A DNA stretch of 34,860 nucleotides from Bacillus sp. (in: firmicutes) (GCA_023666125.1 JAMPCN010000023.1:1-34860); one strand, 5' to 3'. Shown: positions 23,544 through 31,834, numbered from the stretch's first letter. Program-made: numbers and translations. Notes: generated by a model not told the origin, from the sequence alone.

Positions 23544-24497
23544 TTAATTATCGAAACGAAATACCGGTTTTCCCTGCTCGTCCCATTTTATTTTCATCAA
23601 CATAGCATGGCGGTTCGGGTTATATAACGGGTCGCCAACAATTTCCGTTTCTGTCCGCGCGTGGAAAACCAAAATATCATTCCCCTCCTCGTCCACGGTA
23701 AAACTGTTATGTCCCGGTCCGTAAACCGTATATGCCTTATCGGAGCAAAGCACCGGATATCTTTCTTTTTTCCATGACAGCGGGTCTAATAAATCGGAAT
23801 CCTCATCCGCCGTCAGCATTCCCATACAGTAAGCGACGCCCGTATCCGATGCGGAATATGTAAGAAATATTTTACCATTTCTTTTAATGACCGCAGGTCC
23901 TTCGTTCACCCAGAATCCTACCCGCTCCCAGTCATAATCCGGCGTCGTCAAAAGCACCTGCACGGTCTTTAACTGATAAGGAGTTTCCAGTTCCGCAATA
24001 TATAAATTGGAAATCTGCCGTCCTACGCCGACTTTTTCCGCCCAGACATAATAATATCTGCCCTTGTTTTCAAAAACAGTCGCATCGAGGGAAAAAGCAC
24101 GGAAAGAAAATTCATCCTCCGGCGCGCATCTCATCATGCCTTTTTCTACCCAGTTTCCGGTAACGGGATCCTCATCCAGACATTCCAATACATATGGCCG
24201 AATATCCCATATATGGTCTTTTTCTCCCGCCGCAAAATAGATATACCATGCGCCGTTAATATAATGGAGTTCCGGCGCCCATACATGATAGCTCATAATG
24301 CCTGTATCATGCTTGTGCCATATTTCTGTTTCCTTTGCATCCTGTAAGCCTGCTAACGTATCCGACCTGCGCAGCACGATTCTATCATACTCCGGTACAG
24401 ACGCCGTAAAATAATACTGCCCATCTGTATGTCTATAGATATATGGGTCCGCCCTTTGTAATATCCACGGCTTATTATATGGTATTTCTTTTTCCAT
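23544..24497 (-). CDS. GH43 (subfamily 26-like) exo-arabinofuranosidase
   Basis: This 317-residue single-domain GH43 propeller has the three catalytic acids Asp17 ([10 protein letters not shown]), Asp138 ([10 protein letters not shown]) and Glu199 ([10 protein letters not shown]). It also has [21 protein letters not shown] and [23 protein letters not shown]. These resemble subfamily 26 exo-alpha-1,5-L-arabinofuranosidases, which nibble single arabinose units from arabino-oligosaccharides. The subfamily is an assignment by eye. No signal peptide is present, so it is cytoplasmic. It is the first gene of the operon GH43, GH51, DUF6171, GGDEF-EAL-LamG, and GGGGG upstream of the ATG is the ribosome site. 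Confidence 0.9.
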   Translation of the reverse strand: MEKEIPYNKPWILQRADPYIYRHTDGQYYFTASVPEYDRIVLRRSDTLAGLQDAKETEIWHKHDTGIMSYHVWAPELHYINGAWYIYFAAGEKDHIWDIRPYVLECLDEDPVTGNWVEKGMMRCAPEDEFSFRAFSLDATVFENKGRYYYVWAEKVGVGRQISNLYIAELETPYQLKTVQVLLTTPDYDWERVGFWVNEGPAVIKRNGKIFLTYSASDTGVAYCMGMLTADEDSDLLDPLSWKKERYPVLCSDKAYTVYGPGHNSFTVDEEGNDILVFHARTETEIVGDPLYNPNRHAMLMKIKWDEQGKPVFRFDN

Positions 24498-24555
24498 TTC
24501 TCTTATCCCCCAATCTTACCCTTTTCTATTTTTATTATTTTAAAATATTATACTT

Positions 24556-24568
24556 TAATCTAAATTAT
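24556..24568. promoter_or_regulatory. Shared TAATCTAAATTAT element over the -10
   Basis: The 13-base element is identical to the one at 18301-18313 and in the same strand orientation. Here it covers the -10 box of the operon promoter. Binding by the locus regulator (gene at 11579) would repress both glycosidase units. Confidence 0.5.
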
Positions 24569-24592
24569 ATGGGATTCATTTCCATAAATCAA
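24564..24592 (-). promoter_or_regulatory. Promoter of the arabinofuranosidase operon
   Basis: On the minus strand TTGATT (24587-24592), a 17-bp spacer and a perfect TATAAT (24564-24569) lie in the 101-bp gap after the FHA gene. No terminator separates the two operons. Confidence 0.75.
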
Positions 24593-24598
24593 CTACTT

Positions 24599-25996
24599 TT
24601 ACCGATAGCAGTAATTTAACTTACCAAAACGGATTTCATCGCCGGGTTCTATTTCCACCGTTTCGCTCGGTTCCATGCGCAATCCGTTTTTATAAGTTCC
24701 GTTCATGGAATTCATATCCGTTAAAAGAACTTTTTCATCCCGTCTTTCTATCCGCGCATGAAGCCTGCTGATGGAATCATCCGCAAGAACGCAGTCCACG
24801 CATCCCGCCATTTTCCCTATTGTAAACGGAAACTGTGTCAACTCGATATGTTTTTTATTCTTTTTATCCAAAGCATATAATTTATATTCCATCTTCTGCC
24901 TCTTAGTATCTATAAAAACCGTTTCCCCGTAATCCGGCGTCTGTCGGTTTTCCGCCGTCTGCGGCTGCTTTATGGGGCTTCCTTTCGCCACCGCCATGTC
25001 CATATTTTTATCCAATACATTTTGCAGTGAAACCGCCCTTTCCTCTCGAAACTCATCTTCAATATCCTGTATCAATTCTCTGTCCCCCTCCTCCTTTTCC
25101 CGGGTTTTTCGTCCGGACAGCACGGTCTGTATCAGGGAAAACACAAGACATAATCCCATAACGCCCAAACAGCAGACTACGATTGTCATTTCCTCCGGCG
25201 ACAGTTCATAATGCAGATAGACCCAGAGCGTTCCCACAATGCCGCATAATGCCGCCGCCGCAAAAACAGGATAAAACATGGTTCCTTTTCCCGTCCTCTT
25301 TGGGGCATCACCCACTCTATGATACGCAGAATATCTTTCCTGCTCCCCTTCTATAGTGTCCTTCTCTTCCATATAAGCGGACGGCGCAATCATTTCACTC
25401 TCTTTTTCCAGGACGTTATCTGCCACAATAGCAGATACATCCATATCCTCACCTGTATTTTCAAACATTCTCACGGTCTGCGCCCATGAAAAGAACTGTT
25501 CCCCCGACAACTCGTATATTTTATAAACAATATCAACCAGTTTCTGATTTTCCGTATCGATATGATTAATCAAAAAATCCATTAATTCCTCATAGGGATT
25601 TTCCGTATCTATGTTTTCTCCCGGATAATACAGTCCAAAGTACTGCCCGGCCGTAAAATCATAATAAATACTATCCGGCTGCATAAGCAGTCCTCTCTCT
25701 TCCATAAAAAACCGTTCCATGCCCTGATAGATGCCGTCCATTTGCGCAAAAAAATCCCTGACCTGTTCATACGTCATCTTCTTTCCCTGATAATAATTTT
25801 TTAATGTCACTTTGGAACTGATATCATAATAAAAATATGCCGCTCCGTTAATATTCCTGACGGAACATTTTAACACCCTTTCTATTTTATCGGATGCCAG
25901 CATATGATATTGATAATGCTCTTTCGCCTCCGCGTTCTCACACTTTAAAATCAAATAGTTATGATTATAATCTTTATAATATTTTGCTTCCAGCAT
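24599..25996 (-). CDS. DUF6382-FHA membrane protein of the Tad locus
   Basis: This is a 465-residue protein. The first 200 residues resemble DUF6382 (NHNYLILKCENAEAKEHYQYHMLASD and onward). Two hydrophobic helices lie near residues 250-310, a charged linker follows, and the C-terminus is an FHA domain (about residues 385-465). Its phosphothreonine pocket is intact: FTIGK, SISRLHARI and MNSMNGTYKNG. FHA domains bind phosphothreonine peptides, which implies a Ser/Thr kinase elsewhere in the genome. The ATG at 25996 with AGGTG upstream is chosen over the longer start at 26062, which would run back into the TadE-like gene. It is the last gene of the pilus operon, so it may regulate pilus assembly by phosphorylation. 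That role is inferred. Confidence 0.85.
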   Translation of the reverse strand: MLEAKYYKDYNHNYLILKCENAEAKEHYQYHMLASDKIERVLKCSVRNINGAAYFYYDISSKVTLKNYYQGKKMTYEQVRDFFAQMDGIYQGMERFFMEERGLLMQPDSIYYDFTAGQYFGLYYPGENIDTENPYEELMDFLINHIDTENQKLVDIVYKIYELSGEQFFSWAQTVRMFENTGEDMDVSAIVADNVLEKESEMIAPSAYMEEKDTIEGEQERYSAYHRVGDAPKRTGKGTMFYPVFAAAALCGIVGTLWVYLHYELSPEEMTIVVCCLGVMGLCLVFSLIQTVLSGRKTREKEEGDRELIQDIEDEFREERAVSLQNVLDKNMDMAVAKGSPIKQPQTAENRQTPDYGETVFIDTKRQKMEYKLYALDKKNKKHIELTQFPFTIGKMAGCVDCVLADDSISRLHARIERRDEKVLLTDMNSMNGTYKNGLRMEPSETVEIEPGDEIRFGKLNYCYR

Positions 25997-26019
25997 TTTC
26001 ACACCTGTCTTTCTTTCTA

Positions 26020-26517
26020 CTATTCTTGCAAATAATGCACGATATTTTTTGCCATCCGGCACTTACGAATCACTTTAGCCGGATTGATTATCTGTGCTTT
26101 TGCCTGCGTTTGTATCCGCCAGCCGCCATCCTGCGCCATCAGTAAAAAATGATGAAACGGCGCTTTAATGCTGCACGCCGCATAGACGCTTACTTCTCCG
26201 GAAGACTGCTCTGCGTTTTTTTCCACTTTTCCTACGCCAAAATACTTTTTACCAAATTGTGTCTCCATATGAGAGGAAAGATAATCTGACACGCCGTTTT
26301 CCTCTTTCTGCACACTGGCCCGGAAACAAACCGTATAGGCATCCTGAAACAATACGCACTTATCGTACAAATAAAAAGCGGCATATATCAAAAACACAAA
26401 TAAAAATATGGTCCACGGAATAATAAAAGCCGCCTCCAATGTCATATAACCGCCCATATTAATATGTATGGCTTTTCTCTCTTTCTTATTTTTTTCTTCT
26501 TTTCCTACAGTTTTCAT
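26020..26517 (-). CDS. TadE-like pseudopilin-type protein
   Basis: This is a 165-residue protein. A basic start (MKTVGKEEKNKKERKAIHIN) leads into one N-terminal helix with the TadE signature GGYMTLEAAFIIPWTIFLFVFLIYAAFYLYD. An external domain of about 100 residues follows. The ATG at 26517 overlaps the peptidase stop as ATGA, and the TTG at 26529 is rejected because its GGGGG is too close. TadE-like minor pilins are thought to help pilus assembly or length control. It follows prepilin peptidase 2 directly. Confidence 0.8.
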   Translation of the reverse strand: MKTVGKEEKNKKERKAIHINMGGYMTLEAAFIIPWTIFLFVFLIYAAFYLYDKCVLFQDAYTVCFRASVQKEENGVSDYLSSHMETQFGKKYFGVGKVEKNAEQSSGEVSVYAACSIKAPFHHFLLMAQDGGWRIQTQAKAQIINPAKVIRKCRMAKNIVHYLQE

Positions 26518-26954
26518 AAAATAAAACAAACCCCCATTCCTATCGTAAGAAACGGCGCAAACGGAATCCGGCTCTCTTTTTTCGCCTTATGGATAAGCAG
26601 TAAGAATAAACCGCAGCAGGCGGAAAGAAACAAACCGACGCACAGACCGAAAAAACATCGGTAAAATCCATTCATAAGCCCTATGATTAATAATAACGCC
26701 CCGTCTCCGTAGCCCACTTTCTCTTTTGTACACCAGCTTACCGCCAGGAAAAAAATACCGGGCAGCAGGGAAAATAATATCTGTGCCACAGATTCCTCTC
26801 CACTTTTTATCCGCCATATGGCAAGCCCCGCCGCCGTTAGTATGCCTGCTGCCGCCAAAATCAGCGGAATTTCTTTTTTTCTGATATCAAATACGGCGCA
26901 TATTCCTAAAAAAACCAGTATGCCTCCTTTTACGACAATGCTTTCTATCTGCAC
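26514..26954 (-). CDS. Prepilin peptidase 2 (A24 family)
   Basis: This is a 146-residue aspartic membrane peptidase (TadV/CpaA size). The two catalytic Asp are Asp23 (CAVFDIRKKEIP) and Asp84 (VGYGDG). It has about five helices. GTG at 26954 is chosen because AGGAAGGGGG lies upstream and the reading frame before it overlaps the pseudopilin gene, whose stop is at 26945. This gives a 10-base overlap. It is the second prepilin peptidase of the operon. It lies between two TadE-like genes, which suggests it processes those rather than Flp; this is inference. Confidence 0.85.
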   Translation of the reverse strand: MQIESIVVKGGILVFLGICAVFDIRKKEIPLILAAAGILTAAGLAIWRIKSGEESVAQILFSLLPGIFFLAVSWCTKEKVGYGDGALLLIIGLMNGFYRCFFGLCVGLFLSACCGLFLLLIHKAKKESRIPFAPFLTIGMGVCFIL

Positions 26955-27853
26955 TTTGAACACTGCCCCCTTCCTCCCACTTCCGATAGTGGTATCGTAT
27001 AGATGGTTCTTTTTAACCCCGGACAGGTAATAAGCGTATGATAACTGTTTCCCTGTCCGGTAATGTAAAGCGTCCCTGCTGCGCTTTTTCTGCCGCAGAT
27101 TTCGCATGGATAATACTTTCCGCCCGACTGATTTCTGCTTGCTTCCAATACATCCGCATGGATACTTTCAACCGATGGATTCAGATAGGTACAATTACGG
27201 TTTGTATGGTAGACCGTTCCTGTCTCCGTAATATAGACCATCGGGTCCTCCTCTGTAAAATCGCTGATACCGCTTTCCACGTCATAGCCTGTCCACGCCC
27301 GTCCGTAATAACATTGACTGACTCCAAAATCTGCAAATTTCATAAACGGAAAAACCGGATGGATTTGATAAGACAGATAAATCTCTACCATATCGTTTCT
27401 TCCCATAATGGAAGTGCCATGAAAAGAAATTCCTGCCGCTCCGTTTTTGATACAGGAGCCATCCAGATACTTTCTGCCCGCATATTCCAAAATCTGATTT
27501 TCAGCGTATGTCTTTGTCAACGCCACGGAGACAATATCTGTCGGCAGGGAAGTACCCGCCGTCTGTCCGTACGCATAAGCGGCGAACGCTATTTTATTGC
27601 CCGTCTGATGAAGCGCCGCGTTCAGGCGGCTCTGTAAGCCTATCATATTCATTGCCGCCATAATCTGTAACAGGAAAAACAAAAACAACGGGAGCGTCAT
27701 AGCCGCCTCTAATGTAAGGGAAGCTTTCAGTTTCCGGGAGGTAAAAGAGGACGCCCTTTTTGCCGGTTTTTGTAAACGAAGAACTGTCAGATGTGTCCGG
27801 AGAGAATTTACTGTCGAATGATTTGTTTTTATGTGCAACCGTAAAAAGGGCAT
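26945..27853 (-). CDS. TadE-like protein with two YHx4C/CxxC motifs
   Basis: This is a 302-residue protein. A long basic N-terminus (residues 1-45) precedes a TadE-type helix (KASLTLEAAMTLPLFLFFLLQIMAAMNM). A beta-rich region follows. The C-terminus then holds two similar blocks: VYITETGTVYHTNRNCTYL with CEIC (His216, Cys221, Cys250, Cys253), and LYITGQGNSYHTLITCPGL with CSKC (His272, Cys277, Cys298, Cys301). Each looks like a four-ligand zinc site. This block is also known as a C-terminal add-on in other Firmicutes proteins. ATG at 27853 is 9 bases after GGAGG. That site and the ATG lie in one arm of a 25-bp inverted repeat whose other arm is at codons 32-40. The unusual leader before the helix comes from this repeat. 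Confidence 0.82.
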   Translation of the reverse strand: MPFLRLHIKTNHSTVNSLRTHLTVLRLQKPAKRASSFTSRKLKASLTLEAAMTLPLFLFFLLQIMAAMNMIGLQSRLNAALHQTGNKIAFAAYAYGQTAGTSLPTDIVSVALTKTYAENQILEYAGRKYLDGSCIKNGAAGISFHGTSIMGRNDMVEIYLSYQIHPVFPFMKFADFGVSQCYYGRAWTGYDVESGISDFTEEDPMVYITETGTVYHTNRNCTYLNPSVESIHADVLEASRNQSGGKYYPCEICGRKSAAGTLYITGQGNSYHTLITCPGLKRTIYTIPLSEVGGRGQCSKCR

Positions 27854-27867
27854 CCTCTTTTACCTCC
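27737..27867 (-). repeat. 25-bp inverted repeat spanning ribosome site and start codon
   Basis: The arms are at 27737-27761 and 27843-27867 and are identical at 24 of 25 positions in inverted orientation, with an 81-base spacer. The downstream-strand arm contains GGAGG and the ATG of the TadE-like gene. In the mRNA the single difference becomes a U-G pair in the AUG, so all 25 positions pair and both the Shine-Dalgarno and start codon are buried. The upstream gene (27875-29308) ends 7 bases before the arm. Confidence 0.85.
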
Positions 27868-27874
27868 TTTCCGC

Positions 27875-29308
27875 CTAATAATATCCATACAAACGTTCCA
27901 TTTCATAGTGGGATCCAAAGCCGCTTACTACCGACATCCGCGCCCGATAGGTATCAAAGCATCCATCCATTCGGAAATTGCCATTGCCCGGCGTTTTCCG
28001 GATATCCATTTCCATAATGTCCATTGCCCGGAATGTTCTGTCATGGTCGTTTGTCAGAAACAGCATAACTTCCAAATACTCTTTATAACTGAGTCCTCTG
28101 CCGCCATCCTCATTGGTTAAACTTCCCTTTACATTTTTGATACTGTCAATCCCGGTTTTCCAATCCGCGGCGGTTTTATATACAGGCACTTTTCCTCCCT
28201 GCAAAAGCGTCTTCACATCCTGCAAACTTTCCACATACGCCCAGGCGTATAAAATGGTATATTTAACCGGTTCCGTCAGCGCAGGCAAAAGCGCGACTGC
28301 CGATAGGGTAAGCGCCATCGCCTCCGCCTGCGCTACTTTTCCTCCATCCGAAAGAAGATATAAGATATTGGCTACTTCCCGCCACCGCAAAAGCCTCTTA
28401 GCTACCTGTTCCAGATTCTGCCAGTCGGTATCTTTTCCGGCAATAAGATATTCGATTTGATACTGTAATAAGGAATTTTCTTTTTCATTTCCATAGTACC
28501 CGCATTTCTCAAACAGATAAGCCAGAAACAAAATGTCATTCGGCATCCCCGAAACCTTTGCCGCTTCTTCACACACGCCGTTTCCTTCAATAGGAACGCG
28601 GTGGGATATAAATTGTGCCAGGTCTGTCTTTACTGTGGAAATGCTTTCAATATCCTCCACAACCAGATTTAACACACCAATACTCCGTGTCGCATTGGCC
28701 GCATCAGCCGGATTATCCAACGGAACTTTTTCAAATACGCCTTCTTCCACTTCCTCTTCCGGAAGTCCGATTTCTTCTATCTGCGCCTGATAGCTTTCCC
28801 GCTCTCCCGCAATATCGCGGGATTCCATCTGTGCGCCGTCTATCTGTACGGCATTGCCGCTTATCTTTTCCAGTAAGCTTCCTATCGGGTAATCTGCCAT
28901 ATAATCGGCAATCTGCCTTTTTAATACATCTCCCTCCGCATCAGAGGCAGCGGAGTATTCGATAATCTCCACATCCTCAATATGCATATCCAGAAAATCC
29001 CGCGTCCACTGAAAATTTCCGTTTTTCTGCGGCTTTAGATTACCCTGAATATAATTTCGCAAATGCTCTGTTGTATTGGCAATAGACGGCATATCTTTTC
29101 CATAGGAAGTATCTACGAACAATAAATCATACTGCTCTAATAATTCCCTGTGGTATTCCGCCAACACCGCATTCATCCCGATATCCGCCGCGCATTCAAA
29201 TTTCATCCGGACCGCGCTCATCCTTGCCCCCTCTATCAGAGTCAGAACAAGCGACAAAATCAGACTAAGCGAGAGGGAACAAAAGACCGTTATATACCCT
29301 TTTTTCAT
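27875..29308 (-). CDS. DUF5702-type Tad-locus protein (TadG-like)
   Basis: This 477-residue protein has one N-terminal helix (KKGYITVFCSLSLSLILSLVLTLIEGARMSAVRMK, residues 2-35). A large external region follows, predicted to be mainly helical and acidic. The start and length match DUF5702 proteins, which in Lachnospiraceae sit in Tad loci at the place of TadG. They probably act as a minor pilin or assembly platform; no catalytic motif is seen. Its ATG overlaps the Flp gene stop by 4 bases. Its end lies 7 bases upstream of the inverted repeat arm, so ribosomes finishing here could open the hairpin that covers the next start. Confidence 0.8.
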   Translation of the reverse strand: MKKGYITVFCSLSLSLILSLVLTLIEGARMSAVRMKFECAADIGMNAVLAEYHRELLEQYDLLFVDTSYGKDMPSIANTTEHLRNYIQGNLKPQKNGNFQWTRDFLDMHIEDVEIIEYSAASDAEGDVLKRQIADYMADYPIGSLLEKISGNAVQIDGAQMESRDIAGERESYQAQIEEIGLPEEEVEEGVFEKVPLDNPADAANATRSIGVLNLVVEDIESISTVKTDLAQFISHRVPIEGNGVCEEAAKVSGMPNDILFLAYLFEKCGYYGNEKENSLLQYQIEYLIAGKDTDWQNLEQVAKRLLRWREVANILYLLSDGGKVAQAEAMALTLSAVALLPALTEPVKYTILYAWAYVESLQDVKTLLQGGKVPVYKTAADWKTGIDSIKNVKGSLTNEDGGRGLSYKEYLEVMLFLTNDHDRTFRAMDIMEMDIRKTPGNGNFRMDGCFDTYRARMSVVSGFGSHYEMERLYGYY

Positions 29309-29493
29309 GACATTATCGTATTACTGTCCGTCGTAATTTTTTCAAATACGCTTTCCACCAGAGAACGCAACTGCTCTTTGAAAATAATGACCAGACCAAT
29401 CAATACGACGATAATCAGGATGATTTCCACGGTTCCCATGCCGTCCTCCTCCCTGATAAAATTTCCAAGCCCTTTTAATTTTTTCTTTCTCAT
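29305..29493 (-). CDS. flp: Flp-type major pilin
   Basis: This is a 62-residue prepilin. The basic, Lys-rich leader MRKKKLKGLGNFIREEDG ends in Gly, the expected cleavage point. It is followed by MGTVEIILIIVVLIGLVIIF, the hydrophobic polymerising helix with its Glu at position 5 of the mature protein. A short C-terminal tail completes the protein. ATG at 29493 sits 8 bases after GGAGG, while the longer frame to 29622 would overlap the TadC gene. Flp pilins form the thin bundled fibre of Tad pili. The gene is in the middle of the operon and not at its head, which is less usual. Confidence 0.88.
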   Translation of the reverse strand: MRKKKLKGLGNFIREEDGMGTVEIILIIVVLIGLVIIFKEQLRSLVESVFEKITTDSNTIMS

Positions 29494-29570
29494 ACCAATG
29501 TATCCTCCTTCTCTTATCTTAATATTTTTCTGCCCCGCCCAATTGCAGTGCATTTCGTGTATCTTCCCTA

Positions 29571-31043
29571 TCAGGAAAATGAAAAATATGCCGGAATCAT
29601 AATTAATACCATAACAATACATAGCATCATCATCATCGGTAATAACAGTTTGGTTCCGGCCTCCTCCCCGGCTTTTTTCGCAGCATTCTTTCGCTGTTCA
29701 AAGGCGGACGCCGTCTCCTGCCTGAGCATCATTAGTAAATCATTGCTTCCCTTGCGCAGATTCTGCGACAAAAGCGCGCTAAGTTTCATATAGGGCTGTA
29801 ACTGACACCGCTTTCCCAGATGCGCATAAGCCTCCGTCTCCGATACGCCGCTTTGCAATTCATGGCAAAGCAGTGATATTTCTTCATACACATACCGTTT
29901 TGTTCCGGAAACTTTCTGCTTTTTATAATCCTCCCCCATCTTTAAAAAAGCGTTGCGGATTGTCATGCCCGCTCCCATATACAGCGTCAGCTTATTGACA
30001 ATTTCCGGATAATCCAATAACAGCTCCCGTTTTCGCTTTTCCAGATTTTCTTCTACTTCTTTTTTCTTTGACAAAACTACCAGCGCTGCCGCAATGCACA
30101 TTACTAAAAAGAAAGTTCCGCTGCTATCCTCAATCACCTCCCTCCATATAATTTTTCTGCCGCCCGCCTCTTTCGGAAGCATCATCCGGCTTTGGCTTTC
30201 GCTCTCCCGGCTTTGCTTTTCCAAAGCGTCAAGAATACTCTGCATCAGCATTTCCTCTTTCGTATAAACGGCGGGATATATCTGAACAGGAAAAACCTCT
30301 TCAAATTCGCTCTCCCCATATCGGAAACGCGCTTTTAACATGACGCTCTGCGCCTCTTTCAACGTTTCATTACACACCGTACCGTCCGTATGCAGAAGCG
30401 AATAGCTTCCGCTCTCCCAGGATATCGTAAAGGGATAACCCTCCATGGAAGTAACCAGATTAAGGTTCTTTGTGATACATTCCAAACCGCTGTTTTCTCC
30501 CAGAATCACTTCAGGCAGTTTGGCGGACGCTTCTTTAAACAACGCCGCTGTTTCTTCCGGGCGATATTTTTGTTCCTCTATGGTATAAAGAATGGTCTTT
30601 TCCTCTTCCCCCTCTATCTGCGCCGCTAAAGTAATATCCGTACCGCCCTGTCCGTATGGCTTTCTGTCCAGATATCCCCCCTCCTGCAAAAGCCCTCCTG
30701 TCTGCGCGCTTAACGCCGTACACAAGCAGAGCAGATTGCCGATAAAAAAGACTGCTGCCGCAAGCGCATACTGCCTGACATAAAATTCTTTTACCTGATA
30801 TTTTTCCGGTATTTCCGGATGCAGCAATCTTAAATTTTTTCCAAGCCGGATTTGTGCATCCTGTTTTCGCCGCCGCTTGCTTTTCTTGAGATACCATGCG
30901 GCCGCTTTCAGGAACAGGCTTTCCCCCGGCCGGCTTTTCTTTTTCTCCTGTCCTTGAAAAGACGCCACGTCCTCTTTACGGGATACGATAAAAACAATAC
31001 AATAAAAAGCCAAAATCGCTATATAACCATATATCCGTATCAT
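29571..31043 (-). CDS. tadC: TadC-like platform protein with a large inserted external region
   Basis: This 490-residue inner-membrane protein is longer than normal TadC (about 300 residues). The order is helix 1 (about residues 1-20), a cytoplasmic basic stretch (KKSKRRRKQD), helix 2 (about 85-105), a roughly 200-residue hydrophilic region (GGYLDRKPYGQGG...FPVQIYPAVYTKEE), helix 3 (about 310-330, FFLVMCIAAALVVL), then the type II secretion F domain (VNKLTLYMGAGMTIRNAFLKM and ELQSGVSETEAYAHLG) and final helices. By the positive-inside rule the insert faces outward. ATG at 31043 follows AAGGAG by 7 bases. With TadB it forms the assembly platform. Confidence 0.82.
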   Translation of the reverse strand: MIRIYGYIAILAFYCIVFIVSRKEDVASFQGQEKKKSRPGESLFLKAAAWYLKKSKRRRKQDAQIRLGKNLRLLHPEIPEKYQVKEFYVRQYALAAAVFFIGNLLCLCTALSAQTGGLLQEGGYLDRKPYGQGGTDITLAAQIEGEEEKTILYTIEEQKYRPEETAALFKEASAKLPEVILGENSGLECITKNLNLVTSMEGYPFTISWESGSYSLLHTDGTVCNETLKEAQSVMLKARFRYGESEFEEVFPVQIYPAVYTKEEMLMQSILDALEKQSRESESQSRMMLPKEAGGRKIIWREVIEDSSGTFFLVMCIAAALVVLSKKKEVEENLEKRKRELLLDYPEIVNKLTLYMGAGMTIRNAFLKMGEDYKKQKVSGTKRYVYEEISLLCHELQSGVSETEAYAHLGKRCQLQPYMKLSALLSQNLRKGSNDLLMMLRQETASAFEQRKNAAKKAGEEAGTKLLLPMMMMLCIVMVLIMIPAYFSFS

Positions 31044-31054
31044 AACCACACTCC

Positions 31055-31834
31055 TTAGACCTCTATGGAAACTATTTTTCGGGAGAGCATAAACGCCGCC
31101 AGATAGAGAAACAGACAGCATGTCATAATAACAATGCCTATCAGATTGTGATACAGAACATCAAAAAAACCTTTTGACGTGATGCTGATGTAAAAAATAA
31201 TAAAAAACGGGATAACATTCATAATTTTCTGTTCCATTTTTTTGGAACTTAATAAAACCTGTATCTCTTTATCCACCGCGCTTTTTTCTTCAATCGAGTT
31301 CGCCGTTTCCGATAAAATTTCCGTCATATTGCCACCGGTCCGCTTCGCTATCAGAAAAACATCCGCAAACTGCAGGATATCCGGCACATGACTTCTTACC
31401 CCGAGTTCGTATAAAAGCTTTTCCAGTACCATATTGTTATCAAGCCCTTTGGCGATATAATTTAGTTCTTTGCAAATATGGCTGTCTCTTCCATACAACA
31501 TCGCCATATCCCGATACGCTTCCCGAAAAGCGTTTTCTACGGAATATCCCGCTTTCTGGTTTGCCGATACCGACAATACGGCATCTTTAAACTGAATGCT
31601 TAATTCCTGTCTTCTTTTCCCGGCCAGTTCCTTTTTCTTCCATTCCAGAAAAAACGGAATCACCGGCAGGAAAAGCAGGAATGCCCATACGGATTGATAG
31701 AAAAAATAACTTATGATTCCTGCGAGCAAAATGCCCTCCAGCAAATACAAAATCCACTCTCTGCCATTAAACCGATAGTCCTCATAATCCGCCGCACGGT
31801 ATCCGGATGCCTGCTGTTTTAAGTTTTTCCACAT
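31055..31834 (-). CDS. tadB: TadB-like platform protein (type II secretion F domain)
   Basis: This is a 259-residue inner-membrane protein with two N-terminal helices (WILYLLEGILLAGIISYFFYQ and FLLFLPVIPFFLEW). The F domain follows (SIQFKDAVLSVSANQKAGYSVENAFREAY, FADVFLIAKRTGGNMTEIL) with two C-terminal helices. It pairs with TadC and contacts the TadA ATPase. The ATG at 31834 follows GGAGA and lies 53 bases inside the tadA coding region in another frame, an unusually long overlap that argues for tight coupling. It is 11 bp ahead of tadC. Confidence 0.9.
   Translation of the reverse strand: MWKNLKQQASGYRAADYEDYRFNGREWILYLLEGILLAGIISYFFYQSVWAFLLFLPVIPFFLEWKKKELAGKRRQELSIQFKDAVLSVSANQKAGYSVENAFREAYRDMAMLYGRDSHICKELNYIAKGLDNNMVLEKLLYELGVRSHVPDILQFADVFLIAKRTGGNMTEILSETANSIEEKSAVDKEIQVLLSSKKMEQKIMNVIPFFIIFYISITSKGFFDVLYHNLIGIVIMTCCLFLYLAAFMLSRKIVSIEV

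Noticed and set aside
27038..27637. Open frame of 199 codons on the plus strand
   Set aside because: It lies wholly opposite the TadE-like gene, has unnatural composition and no ribosome site.
30535..30897. Open frame of 120 codons on the minus strand inside tadC
   Set aside because: It is a shifted frame within the TadC external region and lacks a start site of its own.
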